A DNA stretch of 64,000 bases from Limnohabitans sp. G3-2 (GCF_002778275.1 NZ_NESG01000008.1:123912-187911), one strand, 5' to 3'; shown: positions 42,201-48,236, counted from the first letter of the stretch. The notes: generated by a model from the letters alone, not told the origin. A program made the numbers and translations.

Positions 42201-45200
42201 GGGCTGTGTGGATGAGCTGGGTGATGTTGCCGGCCGTGATGTCGGCAGCATCGAGCACGCGGGTGAGCACCAGGGTGCTGCCATCGGCTTTGGTGACCAC
42301 GCTGGTGACGGTGTCACCGGCTGCGGCGTTTTGCGGCAAGGTGACGAGCAAGGGCGTTCCACCAGTGCTGGCCGCTTCGGCGGCGTTGACGCCGCTGGAC
42401 GATTCAGGCAAGGCCACGGCAGGCGTGCTGGGGGCGGTGGTGTCGATCAGCAGCGGCTCGGTGTCCGTGCCAGTCAGGCCAAAAATGTTGGTGACGCTGA
42501 CCTGTGGCGTGAAGCTGCCGTCGGCGATGGCCGCGATGTGGGCACCCGAGACCGGGATGCTGAAGGTGTTGGGGCCGCCGCTCACGCCAGGCATGACGGC
42601 GGCGGTGTAGGTCTGCCCGCCCAGGCCCGTCAAGGTGACGGTTTGCCCCACTTCGGCGTCGGTCGTGCCGGTCAGGGTCAAGCTCTGGTTTTTCTCGAAG
42701 CCGTTGATGACACTTTGGTTATTCGCGTTGGCATTGGGCGATATGGGGCTGAGCGTGATGACAGGCGGCGTGGTGTTGAGCACCAGCTCGCCGGCGCTGA
42801 TGTCGCTGCGGGCAGGAATGCCCGCAGCGGTGACGCTGACGGCGACGTTGTAGGTGTTGTCGTCGGCCAGGCCGAAGCTTCCTGCGGTGGCCGTGTCCAG
42901 GCTCCAGGCCTTGGTACTGGGGTTGTAATGCACGCCCGGCAGACTGGTGCCACTGGCCAGAGCGCTGTTGACGGTGGCGGTGACCGTGACGCCATTGAGC
43001 GTGAAACTCAGGCTGTCGCCATTGGCCAGTGCAATGGGGCTGCCGTTGGCCAACTTTTGTGCGCCGCCGGTGATGACGGGCGTGAGGCTGCTGGCGTATT
43101 GTTGGTCGATGGTGGGCACATCGGGCGGGGCGATGTCGACCACCAAGCCGTTGTTCGTGTCGGGCACAGCAGGGTTGCCGGCGAGGTCGCTCACGCTGAC
43201 GCGGATGCCGTAGGTGTTGCCGTGCACCAAGGCTTTGGCGTCTACCTGGCCCAAGGTGACGGACCAGGTGCCACCGGTCTGCACGGTGGTGGTGTAGACC
43301 ACATGGTTGAGCAGCACGGTGACGGTTTGGCCCACCTGTGCATCGGTGGTGCCGCTGATGACGGGTGGCGTGGCCACCGTGTCGCTCAGGGTGTAGGTGC
43401 TGGCATCAAAGCCGCGTTCGCCGCCGTTGAAGGTGCCGTTGCCAGAACTGCCCACCGCGTCGGCGGCGACATGGGTGACGGTGACCACGGGCGCCACGGT
43501 GTCGAACACAACGCTTTGGTTTTGCTGTGCAGCAGGTGTGCCGGCGCTGTTGCTGACATCGGCCTTGACGCTGTAGGTGCCGTCTGCAGGCAGTTGCGCC
43601 CGAGGCATGTTGAGGGCAAAAGTGCCGTCGGGGCGGACGTTGGTGTAGTAGGTCCCCAGCACCGTGTTGCCGTCCATGAGCGTGACAGTGACGGCTTGGC
43701 CAGGTTCAGCGCTGGTGCTGCCAGAGACCGGCAGGTCCCCTGTTTTCTCGGTGGCGTTGACCCTGTTGTCGCCGGTCACTGGGGCCAGCGTCAGGCTGGG
43801 CGCGTTGGCGGCCAAACGGAAACCGTCGGCTTGAGGCGGGCTGGTGTTGCCCGCCATGTCGGTGAGGGTGGTGCTGGTGGTCCAGTTGCCGTCGCGGTAT
43901 TGACCAGGCACAGGGCCGCCAAGCTCGGCGTTGGTGACGGTTTGCACGATGGTACCGACGGTGACCATGGCCTCGGTCAGCACGGTGGTGCGGGTCAGGG
44001 TACCGCCGCCGTTGGGCAGCGTGATGACGGTGGTGACGATGTCCCCCACCATGGCGTCTTGCGGCAGGCTCACGCGCAGAGCCACACCGTCGAGGGCTTC
44101 GGCGGTGCTGACGCCCTGGGGTGCGTCGGGAATGAGCACGCCGGGGGTGGAAGGTTCGTTGTCGATGTTGAGGTTGAACACGCCCGAGGTCTGAACCACT
44201 TGGCTGCCCTGCTGGACTTTGGCTTCATATGCGTAGGGGCCATCCCTCAGGGGAGTGGTGCTGCCATCCTGGAAGGTCCAGCTGTTGCCATTGACCGTGG
44301 CGTTGCCCACAAAGACGCCATCGCGGTAGATGGCCAAGGTTTGACCTGCCGCCAGCGGGGTGCCGAGCGTGCCGTTGAGCTGAGGGGTGCTGTCGTTGGT
44401 GTACGCGCCGTCGCCCAGCAAGCCGGTTCGGGGGCCAAGGTTGTCGATGGCGCCGGTGATGAGCAGTGCGCCGGTGTCGACTTCGCCTGCACCGGGGCCG
44501 CTGGTGTTGCCTGCAGGGTCTTGGGCGGTCGCGGTGATGGCCGCGCCATCGGCCAGCGGTGTGGTGGGCACCAGTGTCCAGTTGCCGCCGGGGCCGACGG
44601 GCCCCGCGACGCCAATGACGTTGCCTTGTGCATCACGCACGGTGACCCGCGTGCCGGGTTCGGCGGTGCCGGTGATGATTTGGCCGTTGGAGGGGGCCAT
44701 TTGCGGCGCGGCGGGAACCGAAGTGTCCAAGACGAATTCGCGCAAGCTGGGCGCACTGGTGCCTTGGGCATTGGTGCGGGTGCTGGAGACCTGGTACAGG
44801 CCGTCGACCGGCAATTGCGCGGGGCCCATGAGTTGGGTGATGGTGCCGGCGGCCACGTCGTTGGCATCGAGCACGCGGCTCAATGTTTGGCTGCTGCCGT
44901 CTGGCAAAGCGATGCGGCTGGTGATGACATCACCCACCGCGGCGTTGGCAGGCAGGCTGACGGTGATGGGCACACCGCCGCCATCGGCCTTTTCTGTGGC
45001 GTTGATGTAACCGTCGATGGCTTCAGGGACATTGATGACCAAGACGTTGAGGTCAACCGTGCCCACACCGGGGCCTGAAGCGTTGAGTTCAGCGTCTACT
45101 GCCGTGGCCTTGAGGCCTACGGCGTTGGCCAGTGGCGTGGCGGGTGTGAGGGACCAATGGCCCAGGGCATCGGTCTCGGCGGTGCCGATGACGCTGCCTT

Positions 45201-46863
45201 GCGCGTTGCGCACGGTCACAGTGGTGCCGGGATCGGCACTGCCGGTGATGACTTTGCCGTTGCCGGTGTCAATTTGCGGGGCGTTGGGTGCGGCGTTGGC
45301 GACCGGGGCGCTGAGGGCGTCGACGCCCTGGACCTTGACGGGGTTGTCGAGCGATGGCTGTGCACGGGTGGATGTGAGGCTGAAGTTGCCCGAACCGTCC
45401 ACCACCGTGGTTTGTGTGCTGCCATCGGGCATGGTGATGGTCAGGGTTGCGCCGGGCAAGGCGGTGCCGCTGATGAGCAAGCGACCTTGGGGGTCGATGT
45501 CTTGCGCGGTGACCCTGATGTCGCCCAGCAGTTGACGGTTCAGGGCGGTGTTGTTGTCGTTGTCGCCGGCACCCGAGCGGAAGGTGGTCTCGCTCGTCAT
45601 CAGGTTACTCAGGGCTTTGGCGCGGCCTTGGTCGACCAGGGTGGCGCCTGCTGTGCTGAGTGTGCTGCCACTCAGGTTGGCGGCCAGCATGTCCAGCGAT
45701 GTGGCCATGTTGCCGGCGTTCAGGCTGTCCAGACCGGACAGCTTGGTCAGCGCGATGCCGTATTTTTCAGCGTTGCTCAGGCCATTTCGGGCGTCGAAGG
45801 TGGCGCTGTTGGTGGTGGTCACGTTGCCCGTGAGGTCGACACCGCCGAGGCCGAAGGCGCTGGCGACGTTGCTGTTGGCTTGCAAGGCGGCAGTGGCCGC
45901 CACCGCCACATCGCCCACCACACCCGCTTGGCGCACAGCCAGTTCGGTCAAAGGAGTGATGTGGATGATGAGGTGCGCATCCAGACCAGCGACGGTGAAA
46001 AGGGCTTGGCCTTCTTGCGCCACACCCAGTGCGCGCAAGGTGGTGTCCAGACTTTTGTCTGCCGCAGTGGCTTCGTCGAGGTAGTTGCTGCCTGCGGCGT
46101 TGCTGTCCATGACCTTGAGCAACACGGTGCCGCGGTAGTTGCCTTTGACGGGTGAAGTGATGGTGTAACGGCCATCGGCACCGATGACGGTGCTGCCCAG
46201 CAGCTGACCGCTGGTGTCGTAGGCGTAAAGCGTCACGCCACTGTGAACGGGGCCTGCAGCAATGCTGCCGGTGATGATGAGGTCTCCGATTTCGTCGACG
46301 GCCACGCGTTGGGCCATGACCGCCAAACGGTCTGGCGCACCATCGCTTTGACCACCGTCACGGCTGGACCAGCGCTTGAGCAAGTCCTGAATTTCCTGGC
46401 GCGCGCCTGCATCGCCGTTGTACCGATCGGTCAGGGCATTTTGACCATCGCGCACTTGGGTTGTCGACCATTGCGCTTGGAGCTGGTCGTGAGAGAGGGG
46501 CGTGTTGACCACCTCGTCGTCGAGCTTCCAGACCAGGTCTTCGCTGGGGGACATTTTTTGCTGGGGTTCACGTCCGGTGACGACCCAAGGGCTGCCCGGC
46601 ACGCCCGTGTCAAGCAGGTATTGCGGGGCCTGGGCTGCATCGATGCCAGCGGCATAAAAGTCAGACAAGGTCAAGACTTTTTGCCCTTGAACTTCCACCA
46701 CCAAATCACTGCCGCGACGCCACAGCACCATTTTTTCAGGCTGAGCGCCGGCCTCATCCTTGACTCGGTAAATCGTTCGCGACTTGGCCATCACAGCACC
46801 TTGCGGTAAGGCTGTTTCTGTGATGCTGGAGCCTTGGATTTGGATGAGTTTGTAATTGGCCAT
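27262..46863 (-). CDS. Giant RTX adhesin with Ig-like repeats and two FG-GAP propellers
   Basis: This 6533-residue protein has a region resembling the BapA prefix (about residues 1-120: IYRVKDEAG, LWRRGSDLVVEVQGQKVLTL). A pre-repeat region to about 445 follows, then about 40 Ig-like modules of roughly 103 residues (448-4700). Two copies of a cassette follow, each with a beta-sandwich, seven FG-GAP repeats with DxNxDGxxD calcium loops, RTX nonapeptides and a C-terminal module. The RTX stretches contain SGGAGNDVF and YGGAGHDVM. The end, LLIDTALTVSAT, is a plausible uncleaved type I secretion signal. There is no Sec signal. The start at 46863 has a weak ribosome-binding site. A GTG at 46902 is possible but less likely. 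It is presumably a surface adhesin. Confidence 0.93.
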   Translation of the reverse strand: MANYKLIQIQGSSITETALPQGAVMAKSRTIYRVKDEAGAQPEKMVLWRRGSDLVVEVQGQKVLTLSDFYAAGIDAAQAPQYLLDTGVPGSPWVVTGREPQQKMSPSEDLVWKLDDEVVNTPLSHDQLQAQWSTTQVRDGQNALTDRYNGDAGARQEIQDLLKRWSSRDGGQSDGAPDRLAVMAQRVAVDEIGDLIITGSIAAGPVHSGVTLYAYDTSGQLLGSTVIGADGRYTITSPVKGNYRGTVLLKVMDSNAAGSNYLDEATAADKSLDTTLRALGVAQEGQALFTVAGLDAHLIIHITPLTELAVRQAGVVGDVAVAATAALQANSNVASAFGLGGVDLTGNVTTTNSATFDARNGLSNAEKYGIALTKLSGLDSLNAGNMATSLDMLAANLSGSTLSTAGATLVDQGRAKALSNLMTSETTFRSGAGDNDNNTALNRQLLGDIRVTAQDIDPQGRLLISGTALPGATLTITMPDGSTQTTVVDGSGNFSLTSTRAQPSLDNPVKVQGVDALSAPVANAAPNAPQIDTGNGKVITGSADPGTTVTVRNAQGSVIGTAETDALGHWSLTPATPLANAVGLKATAVDAELNASGPGVGTVDLNVLVINVPEAIDGYINATEKADGGGVPITVSLPANAAVGDVITSRIALPDGSSQTLSRVLDANDVAAGTITQLMGPAQLPVDGLYQVSSTRTNAQGTSAPSLREFVLDTSVPAAPQMAPSNGQIITGTAEPGTRVTVRDAQGNVIGVAGPVGPGGNWTLVPTTPLADGAAITATAQDPAGNTSGPGAGEVDTGALLITGAIDNLGPRTGLLGDGAYTNDSTPQLNGTLGTPLAAGQTLAIYRDGVFVGNATVNGNSWTFQDGSTTPLRDGPYAYEAKVQQGSQVVQTSGVFNLNIDNEPSTPGVLIPDAPQGVSTAEALDGVALRVSLPQDAMVGDIVTTVITLPNGGGTLTRTTVLTEAMVTVGTIVQTVTNAELGGPVPGQYRDGNWTTSTTLTDMAGNTSPPQADGFRLAANAPSLTLAPVTGDNRVNATEKTGDLPVSGSTSAEPGQAVTVTLMDGNTVLGTYYTNVRPDGTFALNMPRAQLPADGTYSVKADVSNSAGTPAAQQNQSVVFDTVAPVVTVTHVAADAVGSSGNGTFNGGERGFDASTYTLSDTVATPPVISGTTDAQVGQTVTVLLNHVVYTTTVQTGGTWSVTLGQVDAKALVHGNTYGIRVSVSDLAGNPAVPDTNNGLVVDIAPPDVPTIDQQYASSLTPVITGGAQKLANGSPIALANGDSLSFTLNGVTVTATVNSALASGTSLPGVHYNPSTKAWSLDTATAGSFGLADDNTYNVAVSVTAAGIPARSDISAGELVLNTTPPVITLSPISPNANANNQSVINGFEKNQSLTLTGTTDAEVGQTVTLTGLGGQTYTAAVMPGVSGGPNTFSIPVSGAHIAAIADGSFTPQVSVTNIFGLTGTDTEPLLIDTTAPSTPAVALPESSSGVNAAEAASTGGTPLLVTLPQNAAAGDTVTSVVTKADGSTLVLTRVLDAADITAGNITQLIHTAQLNVDGGWTTSTTITDPAGNTSAPRTGAFLLDTQAPGEPGVSLPEAPYGVNAAEAASLGGTPLDISLPGNAAVGDVVTTTVTLPNGSTLTLSSVLTAADLAAGTVTQVIPTANLTVDGTWSTHTTVTDLAGNTGPARAGSFVLDTTAPAAPAADVAALSDTGANNTDNNTSDNTPEIRGTGTAGDTITVSFPTGEVKTAVVAADGTWSVTPAAALPDGAQTVLVTATDPAGNVSPASQLPVVIDTAAPVAPTIDLADASDTGASNTDNITKDNTPNIRGTGVPGDTIQVYNAQGQVVATAVVDGNGNWAATASTLPDGVNNLVAKATDTAGNEGPGAPLAITVDTAAPAAPVADVAAASDSGSSNTDNLTHDTTPTISGTGVAGDTITVTFPGGEVKTTVVALDGTWSVTPTTPLADGPHSVTVTATDPAGNVSPSSTVALVIDTTPPAAPVADVAATSDTGASNTDNNTSDNTPTISGTGTAGDTITVTFPGGEVKTAVVAANGTWSVTPNNALPDGAHNVSVTATDPAGNVSPATTVPVVIDTTAPAAPTVNPLTTNDSTPVLTGTAVLAAGETLQVTVNGATYNVTVGVGGNWSLDTGTATPASGTLGAFVSGTRYPVTATATDTAGNATSDSTTHEVLFDNTAPSIPTVNALATNDSTPVLTGTALLEAGETLKVTVNGATYAVSVGINGTWSLDTGTATPASGSLGAFVNGTRYPVTATITDNANNATNDSTTHELLFDTTAPSAPAGDVAAASDSGASNTDNLTNDTTPTIVGTGTPGDTIQLYAPNGTTLLGTAVVDAAGNWAVTPSSALPSGLNNLQVTATDPAGNTSAPGTVPVTIDTTAPAAPTAVLNPSSDSGTQGDSITHDNTPTLSGTGVAGDTITLKDANGNVIATAVVDSNGNWSATPANALPNGLNNLSVTATDPAGNTSAPAALPITIDTTASAAPVAALAAASDSGVVGDSITNNSTPTLQGTGTPGDTIQLFAPNGTTLLGTAVVGSNGTWAITPTTAQPDGLNNFKVNATDPAGNVSPFATVPVTIDTTAPNAPAADVAALSDTGSSNTDNITRDSTPTISGASATPGDTITVTMPGTGEVLTAVVAANGTWSVTPTQALADGTADALVTATDPQGNASGVTRVPLTIDTTAPAAPVGRLDYASNSGLTLDNITNDNIPLLSGTGVAGDTITVKDSNGQTLGTAVVASNGTWSLQTPVALPNGPVNFEITATDPAGNVSAPASLPVLIDTVVANPVITPTNGKGAITGTGEAGATVTLVDANNTTIGTAVVGTDGTWSLTPSATIANGMALSATQTDVAGNVSNPGATTVDNNVPNINPSNGTVLTGTGQPGHQIALTLPDGTPITDANGAPLVVTVASDGTWSATPGTPLADGTIVKAKDTTNNLSDTEMVDAVAPTTPLGDVAAASDSGSSNTDNLTNDTTPEIIGTGTPGDTIKLYAPDGTTLLGTALVAANGEWAITPSSALAAGLNNLKVTATDPVGNTSAPGTVPVTIDATAPAAPAADVATASDSGSNNNDNLTNDTTPTISGGGANPGDTITLYAPNGSSVLGTAVVDANGNWAITPTQALAQGAQDLFVSATDPAGNTSPLTAVPVTIDATAPVAPVVNALSTADLTPVIGGAATVAAGETLTVTVNGATYTTTVDAFGAWRIDLGSATPSSGSLAALVDGQTYSITATVTDVAGNSSSDASTGELRIDTSLPPAPSAPDMTPGTDHGASNSDNITRDSTPDFTVDPPPSGSSLVLYVNGVAVPATYANGTLTPNSPLGEGVHTITYAFKDANNQVGTASPPLAIQIDTNAPNKPAAPDMTDATDSAGTSNSDNITRDTTPDFAVTPPPTGGSLVLYVNGQVVLATYNAITGTVTPNAPLPEGAHTITYTVVDEAGNASPASDPLSITIDSVAEATPAAPDMSAATDSGTSSTDNITRDDTPDFDVTPPPTGGTITLFVNGVLTPAFYAAGKLTPLSPLPEGTHSVTYALTDVAGNTSTSPALSITIDKAATNAPVVAIAEAAGGVDGSEAADGVALSITLPAGAVVGDVITTLVTAPDGSPLTLATTLQASDITAGSISQTVPYGTLHPAASYLDGAWTTSTTLSDAAGNTSPADTDGFTLAANTPTVTIGVVAGNDTINAAEKAGAVAVSGTTNFVEPGQTVTVKLMNGAAVVRTYTATVQAGGAYTLDIPSADIPADGNYSLTADVSTAQGVAASQGTRALTVDATAPTISVTSVAGDSTVAVNALGTFDTTERGALNSATVTTKPVINGTTNAEAGRTVTFTLNGETYTTTVQAGGTWTKELTDAQAIALKHGNTYAITAMVSDAAGNTGSDTDNGLVANIATPDIPTVVELFTGSQTPTVTGKARKQTGVDAQSNPVYADLGSGDILQVTVAGQTYSLVLGQSSSPSGLTYSGGNWSLLVGTAITLGDHDVIVRVNTGGGTLSGSTITGGVTQTDITGTELHIAAIAPTITLNTVSADGQLNLAESTQALPITGTTDAPVGATVTVTVNGVNYSALVQAGGTFSVSVPGTAVAALANGSQTISASVTNAYGLTGSDAEALVVDKTAPAAPVGDVASASDTGSSSTDNVTRLVRPVITGTAEANSTVKLYAADGLTLLGTTTADGSGNWSITPNADLNEGLNNLKAIATDAAGNTSAPATVPVTVDTTAPAVPVVTPLTTGDTTPVLTGTATLAAGETLTVTVNGASYIVTVASNGTWSLDTGAATPTSGTLGSFTSGSYAVTATVTDAAGNTRSDATSNELTIDTSIPVLTAGLRADSDSGIAGDNRTNDTTPTISGQGTPGSTIKLYAANGTTILGTTVVLADGSWAITPTTVLAAGLQNLSITSTSATGSVAGPVAVPVTIDTAAAITITSVAGDAVAATGTTNLNGTFDRAERGYTGGYTYTANVTTRPVISGTSDADVGSTVTLTLNGLSYTTTVQAGGTWSYTLSDADAKLLNHGNTYAITASVTDAAANTSSDNNNGLVVNIALPDVPTVVNQQNITTLIPNITGLAKKLDNNNTVLNLQQNDQLTVVLKDAAGTALATYTLTVGAANVTTGTGGTGLNLNNELSYDKTTGIWTLGGGNGIPVGVFTRAGAYNVDVTTSLLNPTLSRSDVSTSEITIVPTAPTINASLWTASGAGNLSSLTGVQEALYDRNSTTFSTASGTVDNRLWYSEASTPTNTAGTVVRVQLPYSTGAVPAVAGDVIQLNWGPDTTTQVTLSATNITNHYVDVTVPYSVISAQSFGNVTVSAKLLVTGTSLEASSATLNATYFFDLPLANTGGVAGDNFGYRINGRPSDNIGAKSNAYPPGTVMVGDVNGDGYDDMVIGAGQTTYSANGAAFVVFGSSAPQNVDLSAIALGNSTQGFMIAGLTSSYSISLNIDHGDFNGDGLDDISIAGVESGSYIVYGRANSTATVQVSSLTTTANSNGLKVNSSVGLNNLGDLNGDGVQDWGSAFVVSMYSQWREFQAQYGAADATSLTIQNGVGSNFRLNNNSGTTIGYQDYATGADVNGDGYTDLVLRGTYAQDGATTYAYVYFGSASGLSIAAGQSYTISGLGGFQGQMIGTGDINGDGKADMVMSTWGSVVYVNFGKSTSANYNVTELSSGTSSNGFMVQGVTTGTADQFTQARVVGDFNGDGLDDIVFGQTAMTLNGATTGGGYLIYGKTSSNTVFISDLKVSEGFRIDGVLNGDKALTAVSGGGDVNGDGFADLIVSSPNAISTSNNGVGQASGTTAGGVDYIIYGGPSILNPMVFQASRGDLIGTGADETLTGNSGNNQIVGGQGHDTLVGSGGADMLSGGAGNDVFVLNADNVRTLALRSGVDAQSIARVDGGSGMDTLRFAEPLVLSLQSARTRLENLERFDLNATGGTLQIEHALDVNATVGDYNRFNTTNGWTVTGTVTGFDGSTNYYQVVVDGSAADTLRLGAGFVKASGSLTYAGSATTAGAYDVYTSAATRSQVLVKQGVQVVPVLLQAATITMPEADLLSSFGFLSQAEAQDAGSLNNTTSVAGTPVLVSLASTGAAVGDQVRVNWENQPAVLYTLTATDLNAGFARVGVPTTALLAATPLETKESLGVTAQLFNAAGSPLTLAGFSSATVDFLTTPSTTVLATPVIAISRSATTSSMAAVVDASGDVIYRSAALDGVQVKVNVVTTAFIGDWLKFTWGNQEYTYKFTQIVENAFQSPFTVTIPYAVVEAQGYGTFNVSVQQFKADGLNGTAVSAASTVTGVKYAFDMQATEGATDATRGFTMVGEAANHNAGYAVSNAGDVNGDGFDDFIVGAPGALNYVGRSYVVFGGSQSPNTLQLSELSVVGNTRGFVINGPGGDEMVGTVVSGGGDINGDGLADLVVSNRANYVVGGGKYPMEYASSGTGSSTYVVFGKANTTAVNLTALTAAANLTNTASTLGFKINTTGTTPAGWSVNNAGDVNGDGYADVLVSNPTFGSNDGRVYLVYGKASGASVEVSTLPAIGTSNSVGFMVTADTTIDGSTTPRLASVSSGDINGDGYSDLVLGAWNTNSTATSAGSVYVVYGNSTNTSIDISALSASGNNRGFRVIGEGYAGMDVAAVADVNGDGLDDVLLQSNQGQVGSTTNKGAAWVVFGKTNNDPVNVSSIEAGVGGFAIDVGLDTTHYGAYAISSAGDFNGDGLGDIIVTHPNASFINNGATSASAGAAYIVFGKTGTGTVQVTSLNGTEGFRIVNPLVNERMGSAVAGGGDINGDGFDDVIIGNYLGDTNLSDVGKVYVVYGGVSNTQSTVFQVSNGDAIGTAAADTLTGTIGANQLVGGLGNDTLIGGGGADVLYGGAGHDVMQVNADNLAQLALAGSGQSVMRIDGGGGMDTLKLVGTGLTLDLANIKGVAMQGMEKVDLTGSGNNTLQLTARDLLENFTSANVWNAGNTTGGTIGASVSRNQVMVDGNAGDKVVLTDLANWSGPSAQFVYDGKTYVGYNHNSLAAQLLIDTALTVSAT
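27735..27880 (-). other. C-terminal RTX nonapeptide segment of the adhesin
   Basis: Residues about 6330-6376 carry GTAADTLTG, VGGLGNDTL, IGGGGADVL and YGGAGHDVM, four calcium-binding RTX-like repeats. They sit about 160 residues before the C-terminus, where they usually help folding outside the cell. Confidence 0.85.
27930..29470 (-). other. Second seven-repeat FG-GAP propeller of the adhesin
   Basis: Seven FG-GAP repeats lie at about residues 5804-6320, each with a calcium loop of DxNxDGxxD type: DVNGDGFDD, DINGDGLAD, DVNGDGYAD, DINGDGYSD, DVNGDGLDD, DFNGDGLGD and DINGDGFDD. Seven repeats are the number needed for one closed integrin-alpha-like propeller. Confidence 0.88.
30730..30890 (-). 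other. Internal RTX segment of the adhesin
   Basis: Residues about 5327-5376 contain GTGADETLTG, VGGQGHDTL, VGSGGADML and SGGAGNDVF. They lie directly after the first propeller, in the same position as the terminal RTX segment relative to the second propeller. Confidence 0.85.
30930..32310 (-). other. First seven-repeat FG-GAP propeller of the adhesin
   Basis: Residues about 4855-5312 hold seven FG-GAP repeats with calcium loops: DVNGDGYDD, DFNGDGLDD, DLNGDGVQD, DVNGDGYTD, DINGDGKAD, DFNGDGLDD and DVNGDGFAD. The count equals that of the second propeller. Confidence 0.88.
32770..45520 (-). repeat. Array of about 40 Ig-like modules coding repeats
   Basis: Counting the linkers of the type DTTAPAAP or close variants gives about 41 modules over residues 448-4700, averaging about 103 residues (310 bases). 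At least three module types alternate. One has SDTGSSNTDNxTxDxTPTISG, one is a VNGATYxVTV type with GTWSLDTGTATP, and one starts with an Exx(A/G)VxxxEAxxG pattern. The count was done by eye. Confidence 0.85.
36150..41760 (-). repeat. Most uniform part of the Ig-module array
   Basis: Modules in this span share long near-identical stretches, including SGTGTPGDTI, GTAVVDANGNW and VTATDPAGNTSAP. At the DNA level the same phrases recur many times at about 300-base spacing, which suggests recent unequal recombination. Confidence 0.75.
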
Positions 46864-46946
46864 TTTGAGTCGTCTGATGCTGAGCGGGTGGCACTGGGCC
46901 ACCCCGAAATTCGATGCCGGAAAAGGGTCTGAGCTGCTGGATCAGA

Positions 46947-48236
46947 TCACTGGGCGCTGTAGCTGCGTGCCAATTGGCCCAAGGCGGCTGTGATGCGGTA
47001 TTCGGCCGCTTTGACGTCGTGCTGCGCCAGGGCTTCGGCTTGCTGGTAGCTGGCGTATTCGCTCTGGATGTTGAGCAAGTCCAGCAAGGTGCGGCGTGCC
47101 AGGCGGAATTGCTCTTTGTAGCCGGACACGAGCTGAGCGCCACTGGTGCGCTGCTGGGCGGCCAATTTCAAGCGGGCTTGTGCCGAAGCCAGATCGGCAT
47201 AGGCCAGTCGCACGCGCTCTTTGACCACGAGTTCGGTTTCAGCCAAAGTGTCTTGTGCAGCGGTGGCTTGCGCCACGGCCGAGCGCACACCCGCATCAAC
47301 TTGGCCACCTTGGTAAATGGGCAGGCTGAAGGTGGCTGTGGCCACGGTTTTGGCTCCGGCAATGGCCCCCAGGTGCTGACGGCCCAGACTCAGGTCAAGC
47401 GTGGGGTTGTGCATGGCCTTGGCCGAGTCAACGCGGGCCTGCGCTTCTTCGAATTGGGCTTGGGCTTGGGCCAGTGCCGGGCTGGTCATGGCATTCAGGG
47501 CCTGCTGCGCGTCAGCGGGCACGGCTTGAGGCAACTGGGGGTAGCGGCCAAAGGCAGCGGTCTGACGGGCGTCGGGCGTGAAGCGGGCCAATTTTTCTTG
47601 CGCTTGCTGGAGTTCGGCTTGGCGCTGGGTCAGGTTGGTTTGGGCCGCGTCCAAGCGCACTTGGGCTTGCGCAAGGTCCAGCGAGCGCCCGGCGTCAACC
47701 GCCACGATTTTTTGAATGTCGCCCAGAATGAGGCCGTGCTCGGTCACGTTTTGTTGAGCCAGTTGCACCATGTGCTGGCCACGCACAACGGCCAGCCAGG
47801 CCTCGGAGGCTTGCAAGGCGATGTCGTCACGGCTCACTTGCAATTTGGCCTGCGCCACTTTGGCGGCGATTTCGGTGCGATGGATATCGGCGCGAACGCG
47901 CCCATTGAGGGGCACGCTCCAGGTCAACCAGGGTGTCGCCATGGCTTTTTGATCCGCGTCGCTTTCCTTGATTTTGTTGGCCGATGCGTTCAGAGACAGG
48001 CTGGGCATCAATGCACCATTGGCGCGATCGATGTCGGCTTTGGCGCCCGTGACGCCTGCGTTCACCGCCTTGATGCCGGGGTAGTCAACCAAGGCTTGGC
48101 GAATCACGCCCTCCAAGGATTGCGCTTGGGCTGGCGCAAAAAGCATGGGCAGCGCCACGGCAGCCAAGGCGGCACAGCGCTGCATACCGTAGGCGACAGT
48201 GGGGCGACTCAAATGCGAAGAGATGGTGAGCATCAT
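46947..48236 (-). CDS. TolC-like outer-membrane channel of type I secretion
   Basis: This 429-residue protein has a signal peptide ending APAQA. The TolC-family core contains two repeated helical halves, with QAALVDYPGIKAV-like and SYLPTL-equivalent (NGALMPSLSLNASANK) segments, followed by LSLPIYQGGQVDAGVRSAVAQA. Long Ala/Gln-rich helices fit the periplasmic tunnel. It is the first gene of the adhesin operon. The ATG at 48236 follows AAGGAAACACC. The second ATG, one codon later, is an equal alternative. Its presence next to an adaptor and ABC transporter makes a complete type I machine. Confidence 0.93.
   Translation of the reverse strand: MMLTISSHLSRPTVAYGMQRCAALAAVALPMLFAPAQAQSLEGVIRQALVDYPGIKAVNAGVTGAKADIDRANGALMPSLSLNASANKIKESDADQKAMATPWLTWSVPLNGRVRADIHRTEIAAKVAQAKLQVSRDDIALQASEAWLAVVRGQHMVQLAQQNVTEHGLILGDIQKIVAVDAGRSLDLAQAQVRLDAAQTNLTQRQAELQQAQEKLARFTPDARQTAAFGRYPQLPQAVPADAQQALNAMTSPALAQAQAQFEEAQARVDSAKAMHNPTLDLSLGRQHLGAIAGAKTVATATFSLPIYQGGQVDAGVRSAVAQATAAQDTLAETELVVKERVRLAYADLASAQARLKLAAQQRTSGAQLVSGYKEQFRLARRTLLDLLNIQSEYASYQQAEALAQHDVKAAEYRITAALGQLARSYSAQ

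Noticed and set aside
34996..45078. Very long open frames on the plus strand inside the adhesin gene (up to about 2090 codons)
   Set aside because: They are antisense to the repetitive adhesin, lack ribosome-binding sites and known domains, and arise because GC-rich repeats keep one antisense frame free of stops.
46864..46902. GTG start at 46902 for the adhesin
   Set aside because: The extra 13 residues do not fit the BapA-like N-terminus. The ATG at 46863 begins at a more plausible MANYKLIQ, though neither start has a strong ribosome-binding site.
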